Numbered from the stretch's first letter, positions 27,998-41,463 are shown. The stretch: DNA of 64,000 bases from Osmia lignaria lignaria (GCF_051020975.1 NC_135038.1:9794001-9858000), one strand, 5' to 3'. Notes: a model not told the origin generated them from the letters alone. Numbers and translations: made by a program.

Positions 27998-28122
27998 GAT
28001 TTCAGCCCCGTTTCAAGTAGCAGCTGTGGCGCTGGTCCTTGCTGCCACGATCTCAGCTTTAATTGGACACTGTTATTCGGATCACAGAACTCTGGTCGCC
28101 TGTGGATTATTCCTCCTCAGCG
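27998..28122 (+). CDS. stg1: Stargazin-like (TARP/CACNG) protein, exon A: TM2 and start of TM3
   Basis: This internal exon encodes about 42 residues of a four-pass membrane protein. It is preceded by a pyrimidine-rich acceptor (tttgtttcag) and followed by a strong donor (G|GTGAGT). The first base completes a split codon, then the frame reads ISAPFQVAAVALVLAAT and onward. A hydrophobic segment of about 20 residues (TM2) is followed by a short polar turn (YSDHRT) and the first half of TM3 ending in FLLSG. In vertebrate CACNG genes, as I recall them, an exon also ends at the Gly of the TM3 SAG|LS motif, which matches here (SG|LS). Known family role: auxiliary subunits of AMPA-type glutamate receptors or voltage-gated calcium channels in the plasma membrane. 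The upstream exons with TM1 and the GLW...C...C loop were not found. Family assignment is fairly secure, function in this species is inferred. Confidence 0.85.
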
Positions 28123-28560
28123 GTGAGTATTCAATTTCAATTTAAGCTTGATAAATTTGTGGTTGTCCCTTTAATAACGTTCCTTCGTCTTAATTGTGTA
28201 CATTCTTCTTAAAGAAAATTGATTGCTGTTTTGAAATTAATCTCTACCAATTTTATTACGTCTCTTTGACAAAATGTGTTCTATTAGAACTGCAAATAAT
28301 TTCACTTTTATTTTAACGATTTAAGAATATTTCTATTTATCTTATCAATACTTTCATGCTTTTAACTAACATAAAATTTTGTATTTACTCTAAAATAGAA
28401 ATGGATTTTAAATTAGAAATTTAATAGGGATACTAAAATGTAAAATTTTTTAACATGTTTTAAAAATTTGAGATTTGCATTGATACACTTTCCATTATGC
28501 ACATTTTGTACATTAAATTAAAAGATGATGAGTAATTCAAAACTTTGGACCAAGGCTAGG

Positions 28561-28617
28561 TCAATAATAAGTCAGACGTTCTCTTTAAGTAGTAAATCAA
28601 TAATAAGTCAGACGTTC
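28561..28617. repeat. Short direct repeat TCAATAATAAGTCAGACGTT
   Basis: Two identical 21-bp copies (28561-28581 and 28597-28617) separated by 15 bp, the spacer containing AGTAGTAAA. The inverse of this sequence matches the ends near 43010 and 43211, so it belongs to the GTAAGTAGTA MITE family. Confidence 0.6.
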
Positions 28618-31600
28618 ACAAAAGGGTCGCTTTACTTTGGATATTAACTTGTAGATAATACAAAATATTAATTTTATAGAGATATGAAAATTAATTTTCT
28701 ACTTTTTCTAGTCCCAAAAGTAATATTCCCAAAAATTAATTTTCTAATGATTTACTAAATTATTATGAATCCTTTCAAAGCAAAGCACTTTATTCCTTTG
28801 CCACAAAGAATGCATATTAATATCAGCTATGTAGGTATGCACCAATATACTAATAAACTTCACTAGAATCCCTGCAATCTGTTCAATCTGGAAAAAAAAG
28901 GACATTTTACACTTAAACACGATATAGCCGAGGTTTATAAAGAGGAATCACGAACGAGCGAGGCTGGCCATAAACTCTCATAAAAAAGTGCGCCGTGCCA
29001 CGAATGTCGTCTCTAATCAGCGATGATCCGGTAAAAAATCGCTTCTCGGAGATACGAAGGCTCCGGCAAACGGGGTGATTAACACGGTGGACGGGTCGCC
29101 CACGTGTCGCAAAGCGACAGAGAAGAAGCGATAAAGAGGCGGAAAAAGGAGACGATTTTTGAAAGGTTCGCTGTTTTGCTTTGCTCTCTAGTCACGTATC
29201 GAGCTCTCGCTCCCTTATACACGGACCCAGGACCGACTGTGTATCAACCACACCTTTTCACGTTGAAAAGCTAACAATGTGATCCTTCGTCTTTGCTTGA
29301 ACTCTCCTGGCACGAGGTTCTCGCCGTGAAACAGTTCATAGATCATCGTGAGATCACGTATACGAACGTTGCTTGCTTCTTTTTGCCGGAGGGATGATGC
29401 CGTTGTATTCTCTCGGGCATCTGTTCGTAATATTCCAGCTTGCTACTTCACCAAATATATTGTTTGATTGAATAAAACGCTTTTCTGCCGAGGAAAAGCT
29501 TATTGTTTTCATCTGGAAGTAGATTGCTGAACTCTTTTATTATTTTGGGGGTTCCGTTGGGGGTTGCTTTTCTGTTTCAGTCTGATGGGGTTGATTTTTT
29601 TTTTTTTATTGTATTGATAAATAGGGTTTGGTTAATTTTAATTAAATTGAAGAGTGTAGATAATTAAAAATGATTAGATCGAACAAATATCAAAGTGTTG
29701 AACATCGTGAATGTGCATGGAATGTGAAATCCGCGATGGATCATTTTACGGCAGAAAACATGGAACAGATTTCATTTTGTGGTAACAAAACGTAACGAAG
29801 TTGCGAATGGTCGTATACAGAAGCCTCTCTCAGAAAATGGAGTCTGGAAATCCGGTTTCTGTCGACGAAACGAATTTTCGCTTTCACCAACCATTGCTTC
29901 AAAAGAAGAGGTAGAATGTTTTCAGTCAGACAATACAGTAATCTCGTCGAAAGAAGCTAATTTATTCTGTAGAAATTAATATTCATGAATTGTTTATGCA
30001 AAATTAATGAATCTTGTTATTAATATTGCTAAAGAAATGGAATTCTATAAAGTTTCAAATTTGCTTTAGATTTTAAATTGAACAAGATGAAGTTCTAAAA
30101 GGATTATTTATTTTTTTAACTTAATGATTGTTCAATTGGTATGAGATCAAAATGCACCTGATAGAGGGGAAATGACAGAAACAAAATGGATCGAAAGAAT
30201 TTCCTGGAAAACGCTTTGTGAGTGTGAGAAAGGTTGATCCGAGGGAGAGGGTGGCTCGATTAAAAATCGCCCGGATGAGATCGCCGTTCGACCGGAAGGA
30301 TAAAACGCGACGTCTGCGCTGCCTTCGACTTCCGGACAAATAATTCGACGATCGTCTGGCTGAGTGTAATTAGCGAGCAGTTTATTGAACCTAGGTTCGT
30401 TTCGACGAGCCCCGACTTTCATTTCGCATTCGTCTACGATTTTTGATTACAGAATTTCTATCCTGAATAATATTTTATACAAGATGGCGCAAAATGGGAG
30501 AAAGAAAATTTAATCATCAATTGTTACAGTAAAATATTTTTTATTTTCTATTACAATTATTACCGGATAAATTACAAATTTATTAGTACAAATAGCAAGT
30601 ATCTTACTATAAATTTTCTCTTAATTATAGTACACCTAATTTTTATTTTAATTGAGTTACAAATAAATAGGTAATAATTGAAATCTCATTGATCCCAGAA
30701 ATAATAGCAACATAAATTTAACTTTACACCCTTTTTATTTCTATTTTCTGAAATTTAAATTATTAAAATTTATAAATGGTTGAATATTAATTTTGCAGTA
30801 GATGAGAATCTTTAATATATTAAAAAAAATGTTTCCACATGACACTTTTATTCACCATTCCTTCAATTATAACTCTTATATGAACAAATGTGTACAAATG
30901 CTATGTTACTAAATCACCCAGTACTTTAATTGAATGGAGCCATTAATCACAGCTTGACAATGGTGAACAGTGTGTCGTTTCGTTGTCAGCAGCAAAATAT
31001 CGTCAGAAATTGAACGATTTGAAATCGTCGACAGCGTTATGAGTTTTGTCAGACACGTATCAGTAGGAAAACATTTTCTGTTGTTGCCAACGATACATAG
31101 ACACATGGTTGCGATGATGAAATCATGTAGAACGCTACACTGGATCCATATCCTCCATTTTCCCGGCTTCTTTCTCTTATTTCCCAGCCTCGAATTGATA
31201 GGATTTCGCGAAAACCCGGCACGTTTCCCCGTCCTGAATTCAAACACATAAGCACGCGGATGCTCGGCAATTTTTTACTTGTCCGTTCGCAAAAAATGCG
31301 TACACGTATGTAGATACAAATTTCGTTGAAAGCCCGTGTTATTTTTTGCTAACGCAAACTTCAATCGGCGAACGAAAAACCCGTGCATACAGTAAAAAAT
31401 ATGGTACCTGAAACTCTATCCAATTTGTCCATCAGAAATATTAATAATGGTGAAAAGGAACTTTACTGTTCATTTTATTATTTCTATTTATATTTCATTT
31501 TTATTATACATGTATCCAATTGTTAGTTTAACTTTCGAAACGTAAGAAATTAAAATTTTTTTAAATTTTAGTTTGATACCGGGTAATTATAATATTATTA

Positions 31601-31643
31601 TGTGAGGGGCACTTGAATTTTTACAGGGCCTCATTGTCCATAT

Positions 31644-31754
31644 CAGGGGCAGACTAGGAGCTGATTTAGGCCCTAATTTTAATTAATTAGGTCCCAAATA
31701 TCTTTTATGCCCAGGAGGAATTTTCTTGAACTTCCGATGGCCATTCCGCCCCTG
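31644..31754. mobile_element. hAT-like MITE, 111 bp
   Basis: The ends are CAGGGGCAGACTAGGAG on the left and the inverse of CAGGGGCGGAATGG on the right. The flanking 8-mers are GTCCATAT (31636-31643) and GTTTATAT (31755-31762), six of eight bases identical, as expected for an aged 8-bp target duplication. CAGGGGCGG ends and 8-bp duplications are typical of hAT elements. The element is too short to encode a transposase. Confidence 0.75.
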
Positions 31755-31819
31755 GTTTATATTATAAAGAATTTTCTAAGTTACTCAGTTGAAAATATTT
31801 TTAATTAAATATTTGGAAT

Positions 31820-31915
31820 AATAAATAATACAAATAAGGAAATTAAATTAAAATTGTGACTCTTCATGGTCCGCTGTTTTAGGGCTGTCTCCTTGGTCCG
31901 TTGTCGAAAGGTTAA
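31820..31915 (-). repeat. GGACCATGG-family short repeat, truncated
   Basis: On the minus strand it shows the family head (CGACAACGGACCAAGGAGAC, then GGACCATGAAGAGTC). Only the head and part of the A/T interior are kept. Confidence 0.55.
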
Positions 31916-32576
31916 AGTACTATACCATTTCACACGTTGACCATTAAAGACCTCATAATTTAAAATAATGAGAAAATTATTATTAAAATTATCCATATTG
32001 TAATTTTTTGAAAGGAAGAAGTTTCATCGAGTTAGAAAGATCGAATCGGATGGATCCAGTTTTCATTTGCCGCGTTCTTTTCCTCAAGGATCGCCGGGTA
32101 ATCACGGTCGTGGTAAAAGCACCGGAAACCGGAAGTTTCTCGTCGAAGCCTCGTAATTACGTGTCGGGGAACAGCGGCCAGCGCAAAGGGTGGTAGAAGA
32201 AAAAGATGGACAAGCTAGATAGCGATGGGAAGGAAGTGGAAAGTAGTGCAGTTAAAAGTCGAAGGCACCGTCTGATTTATATCGAGCTTTACTACCGCGC
32301 CTCGATCTCGTCCCTCGGTTTTTCGAGAGGGTGCGATCCTCTCGCAGCTACTGGAATCTGGATCAGGAATTTCTTTGGAATCCTCGCGGATTCTCCGGTT
32401 GATCGATAGCCCTTATTCCACGCGGAAAATTGTGATTCATATCTCTTAAAGAATCCTACGTTTGATTCGGTTTTTCTGTGCACCGAGTTTATTACCAAAT
32501 TCCATTTCCTTGAAATTTCAACAGCTTTAAGAATAGTCAGCAACGTGTTGAATGATATGAATTATTGCATTTGAGG

Positions 32577-33245
32577 TATGCAAAAATTTTTATTATTTTC
32601 AAGACAATTTATTTTTCTTTATTAAATAATATTTTATAGCTAATAGAATATTTTTAATTAAAGTATTTTTATATCGAATATAGTCATTGATGAATAATTG
32701 AAGACACTTATGAATAAATGTGTTATATTGTGAATTAATTAATTGAACTTAAGATTCTTAATTGAAACTTCAATATGCACTCTATTTCTACAATTAACAA
32801 ATAATGATTAATTAACTATGAAATTATACTATTTATGTCTCTAATCATTATTAGTGTTGTAACCGTACAGTTACATATTATTTGATTGGTAGAAGGTGCG
32901 GCGCCCCACCGAGTATGCAACAATTTTTATTATTTTCAAGATACTTTCTTTTTCTTTATTAAATAATATTTTATAGCTAATAGAATATTTTTAATTAAAG
33001 TATTTTTATATCGAATATAGTCATTGATGAATAATTGAAGACACTAATGAATAACTGTGTTATATTGTGAATTAATTAATTGAACTTAAGATTCTTAATT
33101 GAAACTTCAATATGCACTCTGCTTCTGCAATTAACAAATAATGATTAATTAACTATGAAATTATACTATTCTCTAATTATTATTAGTGTTGTAATCATAC
33201 AGTTACATATTATCTGATTGGTCGATGGCGCGGCGCCCCACCGAG
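32577..33245 (+). repeat. Tandem duplication of a roughly 335-bp unit
   Basis: Copy 1 (32577-32913) and copy 2 (32914-33245) are nearly identical along their whole length. Each begins TATGCAAMAATTTTTATTAT and ends GCGGCGCCCCACCGAG. Each unit also contains a small inverted repeat (TGTAAC, spacer CGTACA, GTTACA in copy 1). Low divergence indicates a fairly recent duplication. Confidence 0.9.
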
Positions 33246-33364
33246 TCACCCGGGTGAATCGCGCAAACGCGAATCGTCTCCCAACCCCGCGTCTAGCGAG
33301 CCGCGATCAACGGGGTGCAGGATCGATGCGAGAATCGTCATTCGTCGTCGAGCAACCGACTCAG
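33220..33364 (+). promoter_or_regulatory. GC-rich block ending in a perfect splice donor: candidate internal first exon
   Basis: Directly at the end of the tandem duplication the sequence changes to GC- and CpG-rich DNA and ends in ACTCAG|GTAAGT (donor at 33365). A + strand frame is open through it (start at 33218), but the product is not recognised. No upstream acceptor is evident. A non-coding first exon with a promoter in or near the duplicated units would fit. This is inference. Confidence 0.3.
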
Positions 33365-36300
33365 GTAAGTAAACACAGCAGGTTAAGCGCTGAAACTAAA
33401 ACGGAGGATTCGTAGAGGCTTGTTGATTTCTGCACGCTGCTAGATGGGAATCTGAAAGTTCTGTGTCAGCTACCAGAAACCAACTACCGAGTTCGCTTTC
33501 CTCCGACCTTCTGGATAAAAAGATCCACGTAAGGGAGGAGCGAAGTTTTGAATATAACGAAGAAATTCCAGATATTTAATCCTCTATGACGTGTACTTGC
33601 GTTTATCGCGTTCCGATAGAGCGATCATAACAAGCACGACCGTGTTTACTTCGATGCCTTTTCACAAGAATTTATCATTCGATACGTGCGGCAGGAACAA
33701 CCGACATTTCGTTCTAATTCGTCGAAATACCACGATCGTCGTCTCCCGTAAATGAGTAATTTTGTTTTCCGCTTATTTGAATGAAACGTATATTCTTTTG
33801 GTTAATCTTGGGATCCTCCGTTCGAATAACCGACCAGGGGAGACGAGGACAAGACGACGGTTACAGTGTAAAATTGATATAATAATTATTACTATAAAAA
33901 TAATAATTTTTCCTAAGTTTTCACAAAAGTTTCTTGTATTTCAACGAGTATTTTCTACTGATTGGAATATATATCTTATTTGATCTGGTGGTGTGCAAAA
34001 GCAGGTAGCTAAACTGACGTAGTTTTGTTCGTGTTTCCGCTGGTATCAAAGTAGACACGAGGTTTTATTGGTGAAATCGATAGCGATACAATATCACGGA
34101 ACTCCCTTACGCTCTGTTGTGCCGAAAAAGTTTTTCGCCGCGAACATCAAAAGCGAGAGCTGAAAGAGAGAGCGTGCGGGTGGAAAGCAATACGAGGTCG
34201 ATTTTCTCGACCTCAATAATACGAAGCACGAAGCAATCGCTTTCAGCGAACACGAAAGAACCCTATGTGTGTAATATATCGTGAGGAGTGTCGCTAGCAA
34301 AGGCAGGGGCTACCTGGTAACGAATTTATTGAAACACTTCCTGCTAAAAGTATAGTTTTTCAGAACATGAGTCATAGGATTCGTGACAATATTTATGTAA
34401 TCGTAAAAATTCAAAGCAGTAGGAGTATAGGTAATTAACCTCTATAGTGATCACCTGTTAATGGTACCTTAAATTTAATATAATTAAATCGTTGAAAATA
34501 GAAAGTAGAAGAAAAATTTTAAATAAAATTATTATTATATAAATAATGTAAGGAGAAAACCCCAATTTGCTTCTGTTTTCAGTTTTTCCACTTTTTGAAA
34601 AAAAAATTTTTAATTAAATCAACAATTTCCAACTGAATTATAAAAATTATTTTGATACAACTTTACAGTTTTATTATTTTTATACTCGGTTGAACTGATA
34701 ATAGAAGAGGAGGGTAAACTAATAGAATAAATCAATTTTAAATGATAGATCAAACTCAGAGAGATAGTATTTGTTGACTAATTGATATTCTACGAGAAAC
34801 AGGTATGTAATGGTAAACTACAAAAGTTATCCACCAATTCAAACTACTTGCCAACTGCTTAATACGTTTCGGCTTTCTCGTTCGTCTCAAAGTTCTGAAG
34901 ACTTTCCCCCTCAGAAAGCTTCAAAACGGTTGCATTTAAAGTGAAGATAAATGAAATTAAACGATCGCAGAGTTGGCAAAGCAGAAGTGAGAGAATGCGT
35001 TGCGAAACGCTGAACAACTTCTATCCCTTTTTCCTTCGTTTACCTTTGACGAGTACTCAACTTTGAAAGCAATAATATCTCTACAACCATAGAATGTTTT
35101 TCCAATTATTTACAAGGATTCATTACAAATTATTTATTCACAAAGTAATGATGATTTAAAAGGAAAGGCAATAAAATGATAATAGTTTGAAGGAAAAATG
35201 GGAGGAAATGTAGCGAAAATATAAAATCTCGAAGGAAAACGTAAAATAAAAGTAAGAAAAATGAAAAAAGCAAATAATAATTGTTAGGCTCCTGAATTGT
35301 ATTTTTTGAGCAATTAAATTCACTGTAAAATAGCAGGAGACTAGCATTTGACCATAAAGTGAGATTGAGCTAAAAGTAATTACCACGAATTTAACAATTA
35401 ACTGCAATTTTCAGTCTGGCGTGTAATATAATAATTACTATTATTAAGCATTACGTGGTAATTACGCAGTCCGTTGCTGATGCACTCAAATTTTTATAGA
35501 AATTGAATAAAATTTTATCCTTCAAGGATAAAGTATTAAAAAATAAAATAATATAAACTAATGAAGCTTTAATTCACTCCATAAAATTCTCACTATAATA
35601 ATTAATGTATAATATCAATGACGATCTCAGTGTTTCATCCCTTTTACTTCATTTTACTTACATCAAAACTATCGTCCACTTAATTCTCGCGACCCCTTAG
35701 CTCTCCACCTGAACACCAGGCCGACAAGCAACCCCAATTCGCGATTCCTTCTCGTTCCTAGGAATTAACGGCGAATTATATCCAACCACCCTTGTACCAC
35801 GCGCCACCTCACCCCCTAGTCTCTTTCTCGCTTCTGTATAGCCGCGCGAATTCGTCAACCACCCCCACCCTCGCGGAGCAGTAAATGCCTCGACGAACAA
35901 ACGAGGGAAATTATCTGCAACGACTGAAGTAATAACGTTTAACTGCGCCACCGTAGCGAAGAGGGAAAGAGGGTGGAAGGGTTGCACGCTGCAGAATTAT
36001 AAATTGTTGGGGCATAGTTGTAATTGTTTCATTTCTACCAGGGGGTGAGAAACGCTGGCCAGCGAGTGTCGTTGTCGTGAACAACACCCCCCTTCCCCTT
36101 TTCTAGCTGCGAATTCGCTTTAAAACCCCTGCAGAAGTACGCGTCTGTATGTTTTGGGTACTTTTGAGGGATATTTCGTACAAGTTAGGGGATGATAAGT
36201 TATGCTTAATTTTAATGAAATAACTTATGGGAGAATTTATTCAAATGGGGGTGGTTGTGATTTGTTGGGTGCTTCTATGATTGATACTTGACAAAGGGTT

Positions 36301-36429
36301 AATGTATTATTAATTAGGCTATGGTGAAAATAATTTGGGTGTGTATATACAAACAATTTTATATAAAAAATTAAGTGTATTTTCCGAGACCCGAAAGTAG
36401 GGTGCAAAAGTAATATTTTTGAAATAATT

Positions 36430-36790
36430 AGTCAGATATTAGTCAGACTTAGGGAATAATAAAATCTAACACCGTTTCATGACATAAAAGTATTTCAAAG
36501 TAGCACTTATGCTACATCAATTTGAAGCTTAAAATTTAATAAAAACGACTTCATACACGTTTTATAAATATTTATAATACAAAATGACTGACTCCTCATT
36601 AGAGCCAACAATAGATCAATCAGCTTAATTGGGCCATCATTATTTATTCCAACAAAGGACCACTCACCTTGAATTAGTAATATTTATGCAACGTTAATAC
36701 AATTATTTTTACTATTTCCTAAGCTTCAAATTGATATGGCATAAATGTTATTTCGCAATACTTTTATGTCATCAAATTATTTTAGACTTC
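36430..36790. mobile_element. GTAAGTAGTA MITE family copy, inverted arms preserved
   Basis: The left arm (about 36475-36532, TTTCATGACATAAAAGTATT and TTTGAAGCTTA) is inverted at about 36719-36780 (TAAGCTTCAAATTGATATGG then CTTTTATGTCATCAAA). The arms match those of the 13.7 kb copy. The outer termini are degraded, with ATTAGTCAGACTTAG on the left. Confidence 0.6.
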
Positions 36791-37702
36791 CTATATTTCT
36801 ATGTTTAAATAGAAATTTATTTCAAAGTTCTGAGGAAGTGAAAAGTCGTTACTTCGTCTTTTGTCACAATTCATTAAATTGTATCATTCTGAAACATAGA
36901 TTAAAAGTGGATGATGAATTGGGAACACTAACCTTGCATTTGGTTCGTCGTTTACTATGATCACGCCATTTAACCGAACAGGTGGACCCATCTAATTAAA
37001 TAAATTCTCGGGTCGAACGGAAACCGAATGGCATCGAGGATTCTAACGATAATCGGAAGCAGATTGTCAGTGAACGAAACGGAACAATCGGTTAAGTGGT
37101 CCGGCAGTGTCCGAGAACGCTTCGTCGTCCATGCTGGATGCCCCATGGTTGGCTGGAAATGCTTAGTCAGTCGACAAGAGAAATTATAGGTTGGTAACAG
37201 GCAGCCAGGAAAGCCATGAATCCTACGTGAAAGCAAATACCGTTCCCCAGCGTTGTTAAACATTAAATCCTGCGAAAATGTTGACGGCCACCGACGAGTT
37301 GTCGATTCGTTCGAAAATATTTACGTCAACCCATTCGTTACATTTCGCGTGATTTTTCCAATCCTCCTTTATATTTTGCGGAAGGAATCAATTCGTTTCG
37401 AAGTGTCATAAATATTCTTATGAATATTGATCGAGGCGACAAGGAATTCTTCGAACAAGGTAATTAATATTTTAGATGACACTTGCGATATGTAAATGAA
37501 GTAAGGGGTTAATGAGGGTGCTCCAGCGACAAAAGCTAATTATAATATTCAACAGTACACTTTACTTCGCATTTATTATGCTCAGGTTTCATTGGAACCA
37601 CTTCGTATTAATTGAACAGCTTTTTAAGGTGTGCTTTTTCTATTGAATGGGAATAATAATTGAATAATTGAAAATCTTGAAAAGATATAATAATATTTTA
37701 TT

Positions 37703-37875
37703 ACCCAAACTTACAAAACATAAACAAGGATATTAACTTAAAGTTAAATGTATAATTTTTAAAGGAGCAGAGTTAAATTTAGAAGATCGAAATAATATGA
37801 AATAAAAAGTAATTTTAATTTTAATATCAATTAAAATTGTGGTTCTCTTCATGGTCGGCCGTACTATGATTAACA
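37703..37875 (-). repeat. GGACCATGG-family short repeat
   Basis: On the minus strand it starts near the family head (GGCCGACCATGAAGAGAACC) and continues into the A/T interior. ATTAACTTAAAGTTAAATGT parallels ATTAACCTAAAGTTAAATAT in the 55.2 kb copy. It overlaps the 3' half of a minus-strand open frame that should not be read as coding. Confidence 0.65.
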
Positions 37876-38056
37876 GGTGCATCGATGAGGAAGATGTTTC
37901 GGTTTCGGGGTGATTCAAGTTGAACCTAAGGGGATGAGCCGAACACAACCCCTTATTGTGCTCGCTTGTGCATCGTGGAACGTACGTGTGAGTGGCCGAG
38001 AACTGTGTGCAAGACGAGGTTAATGTACCAAGAAGCGCATTACCGTCGGTGCTCAC

Positions 38057-38247
38057 CATGGGGAAACAGTAAAGAACGAATACAGCAAAACCACTGGTTA
38101 CTGTTAGTGTATACAGAGCGATGAACAGAAGTTTCTTCTTTGAAACGACGGATTGAACTGCACTCAACACCTGTTCTTTTCCAAACACATTCGCAATAAA
38201 GACAGTCACATCTCGCTCAATATATTGCCAGGAGAGTTGTGTTGTTG
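38057..38247 (-). CDS. Candidate exon of an unrecognised gene nested on the minus strand
   Basis: On the minus strand an acceptor-like TATTTTTAACAG precedes 191 bp of open frame, ending at CCCATG|GTGAGC, a good donor. The frame would give 63 whole codons: LSWQYIERDVTVFIANVFGK, then EQVLSAVQSVVSKKK, then one hydrophobic segment of about 24 residues (LLFIALYTLTVTSGFAVFVL and following). A basic cluster before a membrane segment is typical of an anchored or multi-pass protein. I do not recognise the family, and no flanking exons were found. The frame stays open past the proposed donor into a repeat, which shows how easily such frames arise here. It could be a chance ORF or a pseudogene. Confidence 0.22.
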
Positions 38248-39494
38248 CTGTTAAAAATACAATTTTTACCTATTTTTAATTATTCATCAAAATTCACATT
38301 CGTTTATTTTCAATTTTTCTTCGTTAATTTGAATTCACTTTAAATTTCAATTGTATTTTTAATTATTCATTAATTATCTATTCATTTTTCTTCGTTGTAA
38401 AAATACAGAAACGAGAATTTTCCAACAATTTTCTGAACAATTTATGTAAATAATTATTCTCTCGATACTCTAACTAAACGTTCGATAAAATTAACAAGCA
38501 GAAGTAAAAAATTTTTATCTCCAACTTTAATATAAGGAAAAACTTTCTACCTACTAACAGAACAAGTCACGCTTTAAAATAAATATCACCGGCACTTTTT
38601 ACGAAAATGAACACGTCGAACGTACGTCCAAGCTTTCTCTTTGCACCCTTCCGTTCGCAGAATTTTCAAGGGGTTGAAACAGTCACCTTAACGAGACGCC
38701 TTTTCTTTCCGTTCCCCGCTCCAACCACTAAACCCTCTGACGAGTTCTCTCCTCGTTTCGAGCCGCGATATTCTCGTTACTTTTTCGTCGTAACATTCAA
38801 CACGATTTAACGACGCTTTGCGACGCCCTGGCAAAGTATCACTGTTATATACATATCGAAGTTATTAACTGTTATTAATCATTCGCAAATATTGCAATTA
38901 TTAAACATATATTCGAAATAGTTCAATAAATCTTAGTAAACTAATAAACTACTTTTGTTCAGAAAATATTCGTTCATATATATTTGTTCATTAAAAATTC
39001 ATTTAATTTATGTAAATTGAAAATGAAACGAAATGAAATTGCATGTTGAAATTACAAAATAATTAAATAATTTTTGCAATTTTAAAACAATTTTCATGAA
39101 TTTTCGCATAAATTCGTAACTGTATTAAGTTATATAATTAAACGAAATTGCAACGAATTAATGAACAATCTGAGCAGAAATAGCGTTTGTAAAATCGATA
39201 AACACTTGGCTGTTGCATACAAAGGGACGGTGGAATCTTCATACACGCTTCAGACAATGTTTCAATTAAGGCTTTAGAACGGCGTTGTGGTTTCACACAT
39301 CCTAGAGGAGCCGTGGCCGAGGTAATAAGCGAGCATCGACCTCTTGGAAATCCAAGACGGCCTTAATAAACCAAAGACCTGCCAGTGGAGAGCGCCTCCA
39401 AATGGTACTTGAAACTTCGAGCGGTCGATACAAGCAACTGAACAACCGCAACAATCGTTTTCCTTTCCTCTACCTGATAAACAATTTGCAAAAT

Positions 39495-39556
39495 GAAAAT
39501 AATGCGAAGTGAAAAATTAAATTAAAATTGTGGCTCTCTCCTCCGTCAGGGGATTA
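39495..39556 (-). repeat. GGACCATGG-family fragment
   Basis: AAATTAAATTAAAATTGTGG followed by CTCTCTCCTCCGTCAGGGGA matches the inner part and head of the family on the minus strand. Confidence 0.45.
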
Positions 39557-41463
39557 ATTCAGAAATTTAAAAAAAAGTCATTTGCATTTATTTAATTCTA
39601 AGTACCTTATATTAAACTTTAATATCTTTTTATTTTATTTATAAAACTCTATGTATATAAAAGGTACCACCAATATTTTTTTTTTTAAATAGAGTTGTTG
39701 AAGGCTAGTATGAAGATATTTGTCTGCGCGTTGCACTATTCGTAGTTTGTACTACTGAATTTTGCACTACTGGAATACAGTGCACTATGGTGAAGCATTG
39801 ATAGCATTTATCTATCAGTCCAATCGAAAATTAGAATTCCGACTAAAAACTAATAATATTACTCGGTATAATATATAAATTATAATTCGCAAATTAATTT
39901 TTTTTAATTTTATATTTGCAGCCTTAGAACACTTACGCACCAGTGTTTTTACAATATAATATTAATAATTTTTGCTGTTCTGAAATTTCCATTAAAATAA
40001 TTAATATTTTATACACTATTACACTAAATACTCAAAAACATATTGAAATTCATGTGTATCGAAATTCGTAACGAACAACATGCAACAAGTTGCTGCTTAC
40101 ATATGCTCTCACAGCGTTCCGACAATTTACCATTCGACAAGACCTTTGAAGGGACCATGTAAATTCTCGATTAAACACTCTCTAATGCTCGATAAAGTTG
40201 TTCTAACAAGTTAAACAACTTTTAATTCCCACAAGCAAGAAAGGAGGTACGAGTTGTAAGTTCGCCTCAACTCGTGTAAACGAGTTTCCTCAAGTAGAAT
40301 TTATTTACTTGCATTAAAATATAGAAAATACCTCTTACCAATAAATTCATAAAGTAGTACTTACAATCATTCCCTTTGAAAAATATCAAATAATAATAAA
40401 ATCTTTAAAAATAACTGTGCAATATTTTTGTTTATATCCAATTCACCTCCTTCTTGCATAATTTTTTACAATAGATCCCGCAGTTAATCCCACAGCTACT
40501 AACACAGTTCCCTTTGTTAATAAAAAAAAATTGTTGTCTATAGTTTCAGAATTTACCATGTACATAAAATGGAAAGAATACGAAAAAATTCAAATGGTCA
40601 TGAAAATCATGGATATAATCTTGCCGACCTTCAACACGGTAGTTCTCCGGGTGTTATAACCATCTCGTATCCCTTTCAGTAGTGTTAAACCATCAGTTCT
40701 CACCCTCGAAAAGTTCATCGTGGTAACGGCGACAAAACCGCGGGGTGGCTTTTATTAAAATGTTGAATCCAGACGTTCGCCATCTTTCTTCCTCTTCCAT
40801 TCACGTTACCCGCTGTTCGAACCGTCTCGCCGCGGGGTAGGAATCAATTTGACCCTTCCAGACGCGATATTACCACGTCAGCCCTTTCTCTTTTCAACGG
40901 TGCTCACCGTGGCCCTTTTTCTCTGACGGATTTCGATTTGGTACGTACCCGACGCGTATATCGACTTACTCTCTGGATTATCTAAGAATGAAAGCGAGAA
41001 AAGAAGGAAACACGGGACCGAGGAAGGGGAGTGAAATCGTAAAAAGGGAAGGGCGGAGAAGGGAAATGGAAAGATATCGGCGCTGGCGGTGGGTTCCAGT
41101 GCTCGGGAATCGAGAAGGAAACGGTAATCCTAGCGTGGCTATGGGCTTGCACAAGGATCACAGCCGTTCCCTTTTTCCACCTCTCTCGAGATGTATTCGT
41201 AAATTGACTTCCATTCTGTCGGTTTTACACTTCACGCCGTATTGCGAGCCGATATCCCGCGAAAGAAAGTCGCGAACACCTTCGCGAGCCCTGTTTGATG
41301 GGGTTACCGTGTTGCAGATGCCGGATTTATTTTACGATTTCGCTTTCCGATCGACGGGCTCGTAATTGAATACACAATCTTGCTTCCACTCAATAATAAT
41401 TCAATTTAAAAATTCTAGACAGATTGTTTGAAGAATTGTAATATAAAATGAAAAACTCTATTA

